This document shows, piece after piece, positions 1-6,133 of a stretch of 6,753 bases of DNA (positions are counted from its first letter, which is position 1; each line of letters starts with the position of its first letter). Position numbers and translations under genes: made by a program. Source of the stretch: Candidatus Stahliibacteriota bacterium (GTDB lineage: Bacteria; Hydrothermota; Tepidihabitantia; B3-TA06). The notes below the pieces were generated by a model. The model saw only the letters and a list, made by a program, of their open reading frames with translations. It was not told the origin of the DNA and made no database searches. The stretch lies in assembly GCA_030592225.1 (NCBI GenBank), contig JAUVJT010000119.1, forward strand, positions 1 through 6,753, written 5' to 3'.

Positions 1-165
1 GATCGTTCAAAACCCGGCATCCGCTTCCCCGACCTGCCGCTTCTTGAGATATCTTCTTCCCGCATACGAAAGCGCATAGCAGTTGGGAAAACCATTCGTA
101 ACTGGGTGAAGCCCAGGGTGGAGACGTATATTAAAAACGAGCAGCTTTACAAGGAGATTTCATGA
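1..165 (+). CDS. nadD: Nicotinate-nucleotide adenylyltransferase, C-terminal fragment (cut by window start)
   Basis: Reading frame 1 is open from the first base to a TGA at 163-165 and gives 54 residues with no start codon, so the 5' part lies outside the window. The fragment matches the end of the NadD family: an ISSSRIR segment (fragment residues 17-23), corresponding to the family's ISSTxIR nucleotide-binding motif, followed by a G-K-T-I-R stretch, an aromatic-V-x-P-x-V segment and a Y-I-x(4)-L-Y ending typical of NadD. NadD transfers AMP from ATP to nicotinate mononucleotide in cytosolic NAD biosynthesis. The stop codon overlaps the next gene's start as ATGA, which suggests translational coupling. 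Family assignment rests on motifs in the last quarter of the protein only, but their spacing is characteristic. Confidence 0.85.
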   Translation, partial: DRSKPGIRFPDLPLLEISSSRIRKRIAVGKTIRNWVKPRVETYIKNEQLYKEIS

Positions 166-719
166 GTGTTTTGTGGAAAGATGTTAGAAACTGGCTTGCC
201 GATGCCACCAAATCAGCCATAAAGGAAACCGAGGATCTGGCGCGCCGGGGTCGAATAAAGATGGAGATACTGGGAATCAACACCGCCCTGAACGACAAAT
301 TCCTGGCTCTGGGCGGCGTGGTGTATGAACTGTTAAAGAAAGGCGAACGAACCTCCATCAAGAACGATGAGAAGGTGAAGAAGCTGGTGGCAGAAATAGC
401 CAAACTGGAAACACAGCTGGGTGCAATGAAAAAAGAGCGGCCTGAGAAGAAAACAAAATCAACAACTACCAAAAAGACCTCATCGGCAAAACCTTCCACC
501 AAGAAAGCTCCCCCCAGGAAAGCTAAGAAGACCCCGACAAAGACGGCATCAAAAAAAGCCGCAACGGGCAAAACCCCCGGTAAAAAGCCAACAAAGCAGA
601 CTGCGAAGACAACCGGTAGGCAAGTCGCCCCGAAGAAATCTGCACCCAGGACTTCTGCAAAGAAATCCCCTCCAGCCAAGAAACGCGCGACGAAATCAAA
701 GGGAAAACCGAAGGAGTAA
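162..719 (+). CDS. Coiled-coil protein with lysine-rich histone H1-like tail
   Basis: The 185-residue product has two clearly different parts. Residues 1-92 are predicted helical and of mixed charge (KETEDLARRGRIK near 21-33, a hydrophobic stretch near 47-58, a heptad-like helix near 69-91). This recalls small bacterial coiled-coil proteins of unknown role. Residues 94-185 are low-complexity Lys/Ala/Pro/Thr/Ser: by hand count 33 of 92 are Lys or Arg, only two are acidic, and none is aromatic. Such tails occur in H1-like and HU-extended bacterial DNA-binding proteins, so nucleic-acid binding is a reasonable inference but unproven; there is no HU fold or other named domain. A good Shine-Dalgarno (AAGGAG, 151-156) lies 5 bases before the ATG, inside nadD. 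No signal peptide or membrane segment is seen, so it is probably cytosolic. No function is assigned. Confidence 0.8.
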   Translation: MSVLWKDVRNWLADATKSAIKETEDLARRGRIKMEILGINTALNDKFLALGGVVYELLKKGERTSIKNDEKVKKLVAEIAKLETQLGAMKKERPEKKTKSTTTKKTSSAKPSTKKAPPRKAKKTPTKTASKKAATGKTPGKKPTKQTAKTTGRQVAPKKSAPRTSAKKSPPAKKRATKSKGKPKE

Positions 720-728
720 AACTTTTCC

Positions 729-1838
729 TTATTCCGGTATCCTTAGCCTGGTATAACCCCATTCGTCCACGTCGCCTACCTCATCGGAAACAATGGTATT
801 GATCACGAAATCGGTATCTGGATCAATGATGGTTATTACCGTACCTACGCCAGAGATAACTACTATCTTATTGACAGCCGCAGAATAAGCTATGTCGCAA
901 GGTCCGTCGCAGACCTCAATGGTTTTAACCACCACCTTGGACTCAAGGTCTATGACCGACACCTTGTTGAAGTTACCGTGCTCCATTAGTCCCCCTGTGT
1001 TGTGGCATACGTATAGCTTGCCGTTACAAAGGACTAACCTACCTACCCATTCTCCAACTTGAATAACCGTTATCTGATTTCCTGAAAGATCGAATATGGC
1101 AACAGCATCATTTGGAATATCCGGCCCCTGACCGTTGTTGATTGACGAACAGAATAAGCTGTCTCCAATCACAGTTGCGTATAGTAAAGAGGCACCCAGG
1201 GCATTGATATAAACCGATTCTCCCAGGAGAGAATCATTGACCGCATCGAACCCTTGGATAAACTGGCTGTCGGAGTCCCAGTCCGTATACAAAAGGTAGG
1301 CGCTCCCGTCGCTAAAGGAAAGGATGTTCTCAACTATCCCTGAGAAGCGGAAGGTATCTATTATTCCAGGATTAACAAGGTCTATCTCAGTGGCCACCAC
1401 GTCCGTATCCGCCCAAAGCATTATATTGTGAGCAACAAAGGCCTTTGTTCCGCCTGCAAAGGGATGTATATCACAAGGCGCGATAGACGTAGGGATCGAG
1501 TCAACAACCGGCTTATCCCTGGTTACGTCAACGGCGAGCACGCATTCTCCATCATCCACCGCTATCTTAAACCAGGAAATAGGAAGGAATACCAGGTTGT
1601 TGTTCGTAACCGCAAAGTCATGCATTACATATTGTTCCTTCACGACCTGGCGGTATCCTACTATCTTCTCTTCGTCCAGGTCAAGCACCGTTATGGTATT
1701 CTCTCCGCCGACGCTGCGCAGGATGAACGCCGGATGCGTAGGTACGGAGATGGGTTCACCGAAGTCGTCACGGTTACAAGCCACACATCCCGCTAAAGCA
1801 GCGAGAAAGACGTAAAGGTATATCCTTCTTAATCTCAC
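729..1838 (-). CDS. YVTN-like beta-propeller lipoprotein, downstream paralog
   Basis: 369 residues from a GTG start. The N-terminus is basic (MRLRRIY), then hydrophobic, with a canonical lipobox L15-A16-G17-C18, so it is predicted to be exported and lipid-anchored at Cys18. The mature part has repeated short beta motifs of the YVTN/YncE propeller type: TITVLDLDEEK (48-58), NKVSVIDLESK (291-301) and TVITIIDPDTD (333-343), each ending a segment of roughly 45-50 residues. At this length a seven-bladed propeller is plausible. No catalytic motif is visible, so a binding or scaffolding role is the fair guess. The gene begins one base after the stop of its upstream paralog, and its GTG has only a weak AAGG overlapping the start, which suggests translation coupled to the preceding gene. 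Its stop lies 9 bases from the end of the convergent lysine-rich-tail gene. The ligand is unknown. Confidence 0.85.
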   Translation of the reverse strand: MRLRRIYLYVFLAALAGCVACNRDDFGEPISVPTHPAFILRSVGGENTITVLDLDEEKIVGYRQVVKEQYVMHDFAVTNNNLVFLPISWFKIAVDDGECVLAVDVTRDKPVVDSIPTSIAPCDIHPFAGGTKAFVAHNIMLWADTDVVATEIDLVNPGIIDTFRFSGIVENILSFSDGSAYLLYTDWDSDSQFIQGFDAVNDSLLGESVYINALGASLLYATVIGDSLFCSSINNGQGPDIPNDAVAIFDLSGNQITVIQVGEWVGRLVLCNGKLYVCHNTGGLMEHGNFNKVSVIDLESKVVVKTIEVCDGPCDIAYSAAVNKIVVISGVGTVITIIDPDTDFVINTIVSDEVGDVDEWGYTRLRIPE

Positions 1839-1839
1839 C

Positions 1840-2943
1840 TTACTGTGGTATCCTTAGCCTGGTATAGCCCCATTCGTCCACGTCGCCTACCTCGTCGGAA
1901 ACTATGGTGTTGGTTACCTCATCGGTATCTGGATCAATAATGGTTATTACCGTGCCTACGCCTGAAACCACTACTATTTTGTTGGTCGCGGCAGAGTAAG
2001 CGATATCCTCCGGTGCGTTGCAGACCTTGATGGTCTTGATGACCGATTTGAATTCCAGATCTATCACCGATACCTTGTTGTGGTTGCCGTGTTTCATAAG
2101 CCCCCCTGTGTTATGGCATACGTAAAGCTTGTTGTCATGGCAAAGCAATCGCCAGACATCTTCTCCAACTGGGATAACCTCCACTTGATTGCCGGAAAGG
2201 TCGAATATGGCAACAGCATCGGAAGAAACATCTGGTCCCTGCCCTCTGTTGGTGGGGGCCACGAAGTGCTCTGCGTCAACAACAACCGCAAATATTATTC
2301 CAATAGGTGAAGAGTTGAGGTATATGCATTCTCCCACTTGAGAGTCACTCTTTTCCTCGAACCTCTGAATGAACTGTTTACCAGAAGAACCCCATTCGAC
2401 GTACAAGAGGTAAGTTGCTCCATTCCCGAAAGAAAGAACATTAAGGATAACCCCTTGGGATCTTAAGGCCTTGATCACCTCGCGATTTACCAGATCTAAT
2501 TCCGTTGTCACAACATCGGTGTCGCCCCATAAAACTCCAGGATGGCACAAAAATGCCTTGGTTCGATCTAGGAACGAATAGATATAGGTTGGCCAGAGGG
2601 AGGTAGTAATCGAATCCTTGAGGAGATCTTCAGATTCTATGTCGGCAACTAACACGCAATTTCCATCATCCACCGCTATCTTAAACCAGGAAACAGGCAA
2701 GAATATCAGATTGTCCGATGAGACGGCAAAATCCTCCACCACGTATTGCCCCTTTACGACTTGTCGGTATCCCACAATTTTCTCTTCGTCCAGGTCAACT
2801 ACCGTTATCCTATCTTCGTCCATAACGCTACGCAGGATAAACGCCGGATGCTCGGGCACCGGGATGGGTTCGCCGAACCCATCCCGGTTGCAATTTACAC
2901 CAATAAGCGTAAGCAGTAGTAACGGGAGTCGTTTAATCACCAT
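1840..2943 (-). CDS. YVTN-like beta-propeller exported protein, upstream paralog
   Basis: 367 residues, a tandem paralog of the next gene downstream. The mature protein begins with the same NRDxFGEPI block and ends with the same EVGDVDEWGYTRLRIP block. Propeller-type repeats include RITVVDLDEEK (45-55), NKVSVIDLEFK (289-299) and TVITIIDPDTD (331-341). The signal sequence (MVIKRLPLLLLTLIG) is hydrophobic, but the only nearby cysteine, Cys18, is preceded by G-V-N, a poor lipobox, so lipidation is uncertain and cleavage as a soluble secreted protein is possible. The start region reads ATGGTGA: the ATG overlaps the upstream gene's stop by 7 bases, while the second codon GTG would give the more usual 4-base GTGA overlap. 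No strong Shine-Dalgarno favours either. Function and ligand are unknown; cotranscription with the hydrolase-like lipoprotein suggests a shared envelope role. Confidence 0.85.
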   Translation of the reverse strand: MVIKRLPLLLLTLIGVNCNRDGFGEPIPVPEHPAFILRSVMDEDRITVVDLDEEKIVGYRQVVKGQYVVEDFAVSSDNLIFLPVSWFKIAVDDGNCVLVADIESEDLLKDSITTSLWPTYIYSFLDRTKAFLCHPGVLWGDTDVVTTELDLVNREVIKALRSQGVILNVLSFGNGATYLLYVEWGSSGKQFIQRFEEKSDSQVGECIYLNSSPIGIIFAVVVDAEHFVAPTNRGQGPDVSSDAVAIFDLSGNQVEVIPVGEDVWRLLCHDNKLYVCHNTGGLMKHGNHNKVSVIDLEFKSVIKTIKVCNAPEDIAYSAATNKIVVVSGVGTVITIIDPDTDEVTNTIVSDEVGDVDEWGYTRLRIPQ

Positions 2944-3869
2944 CTACCCGAACTCTTGGCTATCTGGTGGGTTCGCCAGTTAATCCATATCTCGTCGGGA
3001 GCAACGTGAAAGTCTGGAACGAATCCGAAGTATGGAATGTAGTGGATGCAGTAGATGTCGATGTCGATACGCCTACCGCTGCGCCAGTAGCCTGCCCAGC
3101 ACAGTTGACTGCAGTAAAACTTGGTTTTATCGTATTTCCATAACCAGTTTTTGTTGTAAGGCTTACCGTATTGATCCTCGGAGTAGGTAGCGGCGGCACT
3201 GCGATAGCTTGTGCTGTAAGGCCATGTAGTTACCCGCAGCACCCGGCAGCGCTTCCAGTTTCTGTGGTAGCTTCCAGCCGAAGCCCAACAAACTCCACTT
3301 GCAATGGAATGGACTATCTCAACGCCACTGTATCCGCTAGTTCCTCTCCACATACCAGCATGGTTGTGTCGGCCCCAGAAACATGGCGGGGTACGAACGA
3401 GTAAGACATCGCCGCGTTTGTTATCATCGAAAGGACAATCGTTGGGACTGTGCCCTAGTTCTTCGCCTTCAAAGTATCCCGGGTATTCCACAGCCAACTG
3501 TACCATTGTCGTCTCAGGCAGGATTGCCCGTGGTATAGCCAAGAACTCTTCTATGGTGATACTACTCTCAGCCTTGGGAATCCATATCGCCCAATCAGCC
3601 GAGTCTATCTGGCTCGAATCAGGCTCAGGATATTCAGTGAGGTTGAGGGATGAAAAATCGTATGGTATGTAGAGATTTGGATCGTAGGGATAGTATTCCA
3701 GGGTATCGGGATCGGGAATCTCTGATGAGTCTTGCGGGAAAGGCAGGTAGCCGCCTTCGGGCGTCGTACTCAACAAGCTTTGCGATTCCAGGTCTTCATC
3801 CTCTTCACAACCGACGATGAGTCCTAATGCCAGTATCGCAATCACTCCAAGCGTAATGAACCGTTTCAT
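2937..3869 (-). CDS. Lipoprotein with permuted NlpC/P60 (YiiX/LRAT-like) cysteine hydrolase domain
   Basis: 310 residues. The signal peptide MKRFITLGVIAILALGLIVGC carries a good lipobox (L17/I18-V-G-Cys21), predicting lipid anchoring. Residues 22-95 form an acidic Pro/Asp/Tyr-rich linker. The C-terminal domain shows, in order, GDVLLVRT (153-160), H168-N-H170-A-G-M, VEIVHS (183-188), YGKPYNKNW (234-242), Y252-C253-S-Q-L and a VAPDEIW segment (289-295). This order, with His before Cys and a YCSxL motif, is that of circularly permuted NlpC/P60 enzymes such as YiiX and the LRAT group. His170 and Cys253 are the likely catalytic pair. Family members cleave or transfer amide or ester bonds in peptidoglycan or lipids; the substrate here cannot be told. 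The start is supported by a strong AGGAGG (3875-3880) 5 bases before the ATG. It is the first gene of its unit and overlaps the next propeller gene. Confidence 0.8.
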   Translation of the reverse strand: MKRFITLGVIAILALGLIVGCEEDEDLESQSLLSTTPEGGYLPFPQDSSEIPDPDTLEYYPYDPNLYIPYDFSSLNLTEYPEPDSSQIDSADWAIWIPKAESSITIEEFLAIPRAILPETTMVQLAVEYPGYFEGEELGHSPNDCPFDDNKRGDVLLVRTPPCFWGRHNHAGMWRGTSGYSGVEIVHSIASGVCWASAGSYHRNWKRCRVLRVTTWPYSTSYRSAAATYSEDQYGKPYNKNWLWKYDKTKFYCSQLCWAGYWRSGRRIDIDIYCIHYIPYFGFVPDFHVAPDEIWINWRTHQIAKSSGRW

Positions 3870-3874
3870 AAACT

Positions 3875-3880
3875 CCTCCT
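3875..3880 (-). promoter_or_regulatory. Strong Shine-Dalgarno of the lipoprotein hydrolase gene
   Basis: On the minus strand the sequence reads AAAAGGAGGAG, with the AGGAGG core 5 bases before the ATG at 3869. It fixes the start of the first gene of the trio and is far stronger than the sites before the two propeller genes, which suggests the latter depend on coupled translation. Confidence 0.8.
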
Positions 3881-3905
3881 TTTAGAGTTTTAATAGTTCA
3901 TAACG

Positions 3906-3935
3906 ACAATAATAGGCTTTTTTTACGTCTGTCAA
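3906..3935 (-). promoter_or_regulatory. Sigma70-type promoter of the lipoprotein trio
   Basis: On the minus strand a perfect -35 hexamer TTGACA (3930-3935) is followed after 18 bases by TATTGT (3906-3911), which matches the -10 consensus at 4 of 6 positions including the leading TA and final T. A run of seven A lies in the spacer. The predicted transcript would begin near 3898-3900, leaving a leader of about 30 bases before the hydrolase gene. It lies in the only sizeable intergenic gap of the window (3870-3972), just after pyrE, so the trio can be expressed separately from the pyr operon. Confidence 0.7.
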
Positions 3936-3972
3936 GTAGTTTAACCGGATCGCTTTCCGCCCGGAACAGATG

Positions 3973-4539
3973 TTACTTCGTCCCGCCCAGGCTTAGCAGC
4001 GGGATGCCCCTGGCGCACAGCGGGCACTCCTCAGGCGTGTAGGCGGGAAGGACGTATCGCAGGGCGGAGACGTAGTTGAGACCTTCAGGGGGTTCAACTG
4101 CGCGATCAACCAGCACCGCCGTCTTAACCACCTGGCCCCCGGCTCGCTCGACTGCCTGTATAGTCTTCATTACCGACCCGCCAGTGGTCATCACGTCGTC
4201 TACCACCAATATACGTTCGCCTTCGGATATACCGCGTCCCCTGCGCAGAACGAATCCGGCTTCGCTGTCCTTTTCCGCGTAACTGGCCGCAATGCCCAGC
4301 TGTCTTGCCGCCTCGTAGGCCACAATCATGCCGCCCAGCGCAGGACCGACCACGTGATCGAACGCAACATCAAGCTTGGAGATGAGGGCTTGCACAAAAG
4401 CGGACAGCACCTCAGGGTGCTCCAGAAGATAAAATTTCTCCACGTAAACCCCGGAGTGCAGCCCGGATCGCAGGAGGAAATGCCCCTCCTTCACCACCCC
4501 GCATTTTTTGGCAAGCATAAGAAGATCGGACGAACTCAT
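3973..4539 (-). CDS. pyrE: Orotate phosphoribosyltransferase
   Basis: 188 residues, within the usual range for bacterial OPRT. PyrE joins orotate to PRPP, giving orotidine 5'-monophosphate and pyrophosphate, in the cytosol. The PRPP-binding loop is complete at 110-122 (ILVVDDVMTTGGS). Also visible are HSGVYVEKF (28-36, with the active-site-region Lys35), VGPALGG (64-70), and the flexible catalytic-loop region E89-K90 to R99-R100. The end carries a CPLC pair (172-175) followed by a short hydrophobic tail, a feature of the shorter OPRT subgroup that also occurs in thermophiles. The ATG overlaps the pyrF stop as ATGA, and the gene is the last of the pyr operon. No convincing terminator follows it. 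Confidence 0.96.
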   Translation of the reverse strand: MSSSDLLMLAKKCGVVKEGHFLLRSGLHSGVYVEKFYLLEHPEVLSAFVQALISKLDVAFDHVVGPALGGMIVAYEAARQLGIAASYAEKDSEAGFVLRRGRGISEGERILVVDDVMTTGGSVMKTIQAVERAGGQVVKTAVLVDRAVEPPEGLNYVSALRYVLPAYTPEECPLCARGIPLLSLGGTK

Positions 4540-5237
4540 TGGGCAAGCTCCTGTTTGTATTTTTCAATAACCGAGCAGGGATCGTCAGCATGAACAATGG
4601 GGCGACCGACCACAATAAAATCAGCGCCCGCATCAGCCGCGCCCCTGGGAGTCCTCACACGCGCCTGATCACCAACGTCCTCACCGGGCAGTCGAATACC
4701 TGGAGAAACCACCACGAAATCAGCGCCGCACGCCTGTTTTATGGGCCGAATCTCATTAGCCGACGCCACCACCCCGGAAAGTCCCGCACTTTTGGCAAGA
4801 CGAGCCAAAAGGAGCACGTGCTCGTCAAGGCTGTTGCCAGGGGTGCCGAAAAGATCGTGGAAAGATGCCTCATCTATCGAGGTGAGTACGGTGACCCCCA
4901 GAATGATGGGAGCCTTATCAGGATGCAGGCTCCAGGTTTCCTTTTCAACCGCCTCCATCATGGCAAAGCCGCCCATGGCGTGGACGTTGAACATGTCAAC
5001 CCCAAGCTCGATGCAGCAGGCGGCAGCACGCGCCACAGTTGAGGGGATATCGTGAAACTTGAGATCGAGGAATATCTTCTTCCCGGCGTCTTTAATAAGT
5101 TTTACGGCATCAGTTCCCGACTTGGTGTAAAGACCGGAATCAATCTTGTACCAATCGAGATGGGGGGAGGTTTTCTTTACAAACGCGGCCAGTTCCTCAA
5201 AAGAGGAAAGGTTCGCCGCCACAATCAATTCTGTCAT
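4536..5237 (-). CDS. pyrF: Orotidine 5'-phosphate decarboxylase
   Basis: 233 residues, full length for the short bacterial OMP decarboxylase group. It converts OMP to UMP, the last step of de novo UMP synthesis. The catalytic tetrad is present: Lys31 (WYKID), then Asp58, Lys60 and Asp63 in the signature DLKFHDIPST (58-67). Other conserved sites are NVHAMGG (84-90), TVLTS (116-120), PGIR (179-182), Asp190-Gln191 and the phosphate-binding GR (211-212). Odd point: strand 1 reads IVAANL, so residue 9 is Asn where the family nearly always has Asp (ALD or AMD), a ribose-contacting residue. Everything else looks functional. The ATG overlaps the pyrD stop (ATGA) and is preceded by a GGAGG. Activity is expected but the substitution deserves a check. 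Confidence 0.95.
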   Translation of the reverse strand: MTELIVAANLSSFEELAAFVKKTSPHLDWYKIDSGLYTKSGTDAVKLIKDAGKKIFLDLKFHDIPSTVARAAACCIELGVDMFNVHAMGGFAMMEAVEKETWSLHPDKAPIILGVTVLTSIDEASFHDLFGTPGNSLDEHVLLLARLAKSAGLSGVVASANEIRPIKQACGADFVVVSPGIRLPGEDVGDQARVRTPRGAADAGADFIVVGRPIVHADDPCSVIEKYKQELAQ

Positions 5238-6133
5238 TTATCCTCCAGTTTTCCAATCAAGCAGGCAGGAGACGCTCCTTCCTGCTTTAGATAATTCTTC
5301 AACTCTTCAAGGATGCGCAACCCGGCCTGCGGGTCAACAAGGTTTACGCTGCCCAACTGAACCAGGCTTGCCCCTGCCAAAAGATAATCAACAACGTCGG
5401 TTCCGGATACAGCCCCTCCGGACGCGATAACCGGGATATCTATGAGTCGGGATACCTCCCTGATGATGTAGAGAACGTAAGGCTTTATAGCAGGCCCGGA
5501 AAGACCGCCTGATCCGGCGCCAAGGAAAGGCCTGCGCCCACGGGTGTCGATTACCAGGGCATTCAGGGTGTTGATGAGGACGACGGCGTCGGCGCCTGCG
5601 TCCGCGGCAGCTTTTGAGGTTTCACGAACGTCACAGAAGTTTGAGGTAAGTTTAACCCATATTGGTTTTGCAGAAAGAGAGCGGGCAAGAGCGGTAACCT
5701 CTGATACCATTCGGGCAGACTGGCCCAGCGCAGCGCCTCCTTCTTTGACATTGGGACAGGAGAGATTGAGTTCAAAGCCCGCCACCTTTTCATTATCATT
5801 CAACGATTCGACAAGGATACGAAAATCGTCGGAGGTGACGCCGGCCAGGTTGACGTAAAGCGGCGTGGAGAGGCTGATGGGAGGAAGAACTTCCTCTGTG
5901 AAGCGTTTCAGACCGACGTTTTCTAACCCCACGGAGTTGACCACGGTTTCGGCCGTATCCCAGATACGGGGAGGGGGATTGCCGAAGCGCTCTTGCACGG
6001 ATATTCCTTTGGTGACAAACGCACCCATCCTATCTATGACGTCGGTGTAGCTCTGGCCGTAGCCAAAGGTGCCGGAGGCGAGTACCAGGGGATTACGAAA
6101 GCGAGCATTGCCAAGCGTGATTTCAAGACTCAC
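5234..6133 (-). CDS. pyrD: Dihydroorotate dehydrogenase, class 1B catalytic subunit
   Basis: 299 residues from a GTG start that overlaps the pyrK stop as GTGA, with GAGGAG 8 bases upstream. The flavoprotein oxidises dihydroorotate to orotate. It lacks the N-terminal membrane helix of class 2 enzymes. Features in order: ASGTFGYG (19-26), TKG (41-43), NSVGL (66-70), the substrate loop with N123 and the catalytic base Cys126 in ELNLSCPN (121-128), Lys161 (WVKLT), GGLSGPAIKP (209-218), IASGG (236-240) and the FMN-phosphate site near LVQLGS (257-262). Cysteine as base, together with the adjacent pyrK, marks class 1B, in which electrons pass through the PyrK FAD and [2Fe-2S] centres to NAD+. PyrD and PyrK are expected to form a cytosolic heterotetramer. 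Confidence 0.96.
   Translation of the reverse strand: MSLEITLGNARFRNPLVLASGTFGYGQSYTDVIDRMGAFVTKGISVQERFGNPPPRIWDTAETVVNSVGLENVGLKRFTEEVLPPISLSTPLYVNLAGVTSDDFRILVESLNDNEKVAGFELNLSCPNVKEGGAALGQSARMVSEVTALARSLSAKPIWVKLTSNFCDVRETSKAAADAGADAVVLINTLNALVIDTRGRRPFLGAGSGGLSGPAIKPYVLYIIREVSRLIDIPVIASGGAVSGTDVVDYLLAGASLVQLGSVNLVDPQAGLRILEELKNYLKQEGASPACLIGKLEDK

Larger units (their letters stand above)
729..2943 (-). repeat. Tandem gene duplication, two copies offset by 1111 bases
   Basis: The two propeller genes form a direct repeat. Bases 736-800 and 1847-1911 (their 3' ends) match at 61 of 65 positions by hand count. At protein level the last 126 residues share about 102 identities and an 81-residue block after the signal peptide about 62, while the central ~140 residues are much less alike. 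The alignment needs almost no gaps. This is a within-genome duplication followed by uneven divergence or by conversion of the ends. Confidence 0.85.

Noticed and set aside
131..679. Long open frame antisense to the lysine-rich-tail gene.
   Set aside because: Its Phe/Val/Leu-rich product is the mirror of Lys and Ala codons on the other strand; it lacks family motifs and overlaps the better-supported gene.
3912..3929. T-run on the plus strand (A-run on the minus strand) in the promoter spacer, considered as a terminator.
   Set aside because: No stem precedes it and no plus-strand gene ends nearby; it is better explained as an A-tract in the promoter spacer.
3945..3964. GC-rich segment after pyrE with CCGG at both ends, considered as a terminator.
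   Set aside because: The best stem is only 4 base pairs (CGGA/TCCG) and no T-run follows on the minus strand.
4539..5042. 167-residue plus-strand open frame across pyrF.
   Set aside because: It lies antisense to a well-supported enzyme gene, has no recognisable motifs and arises from codon composition.
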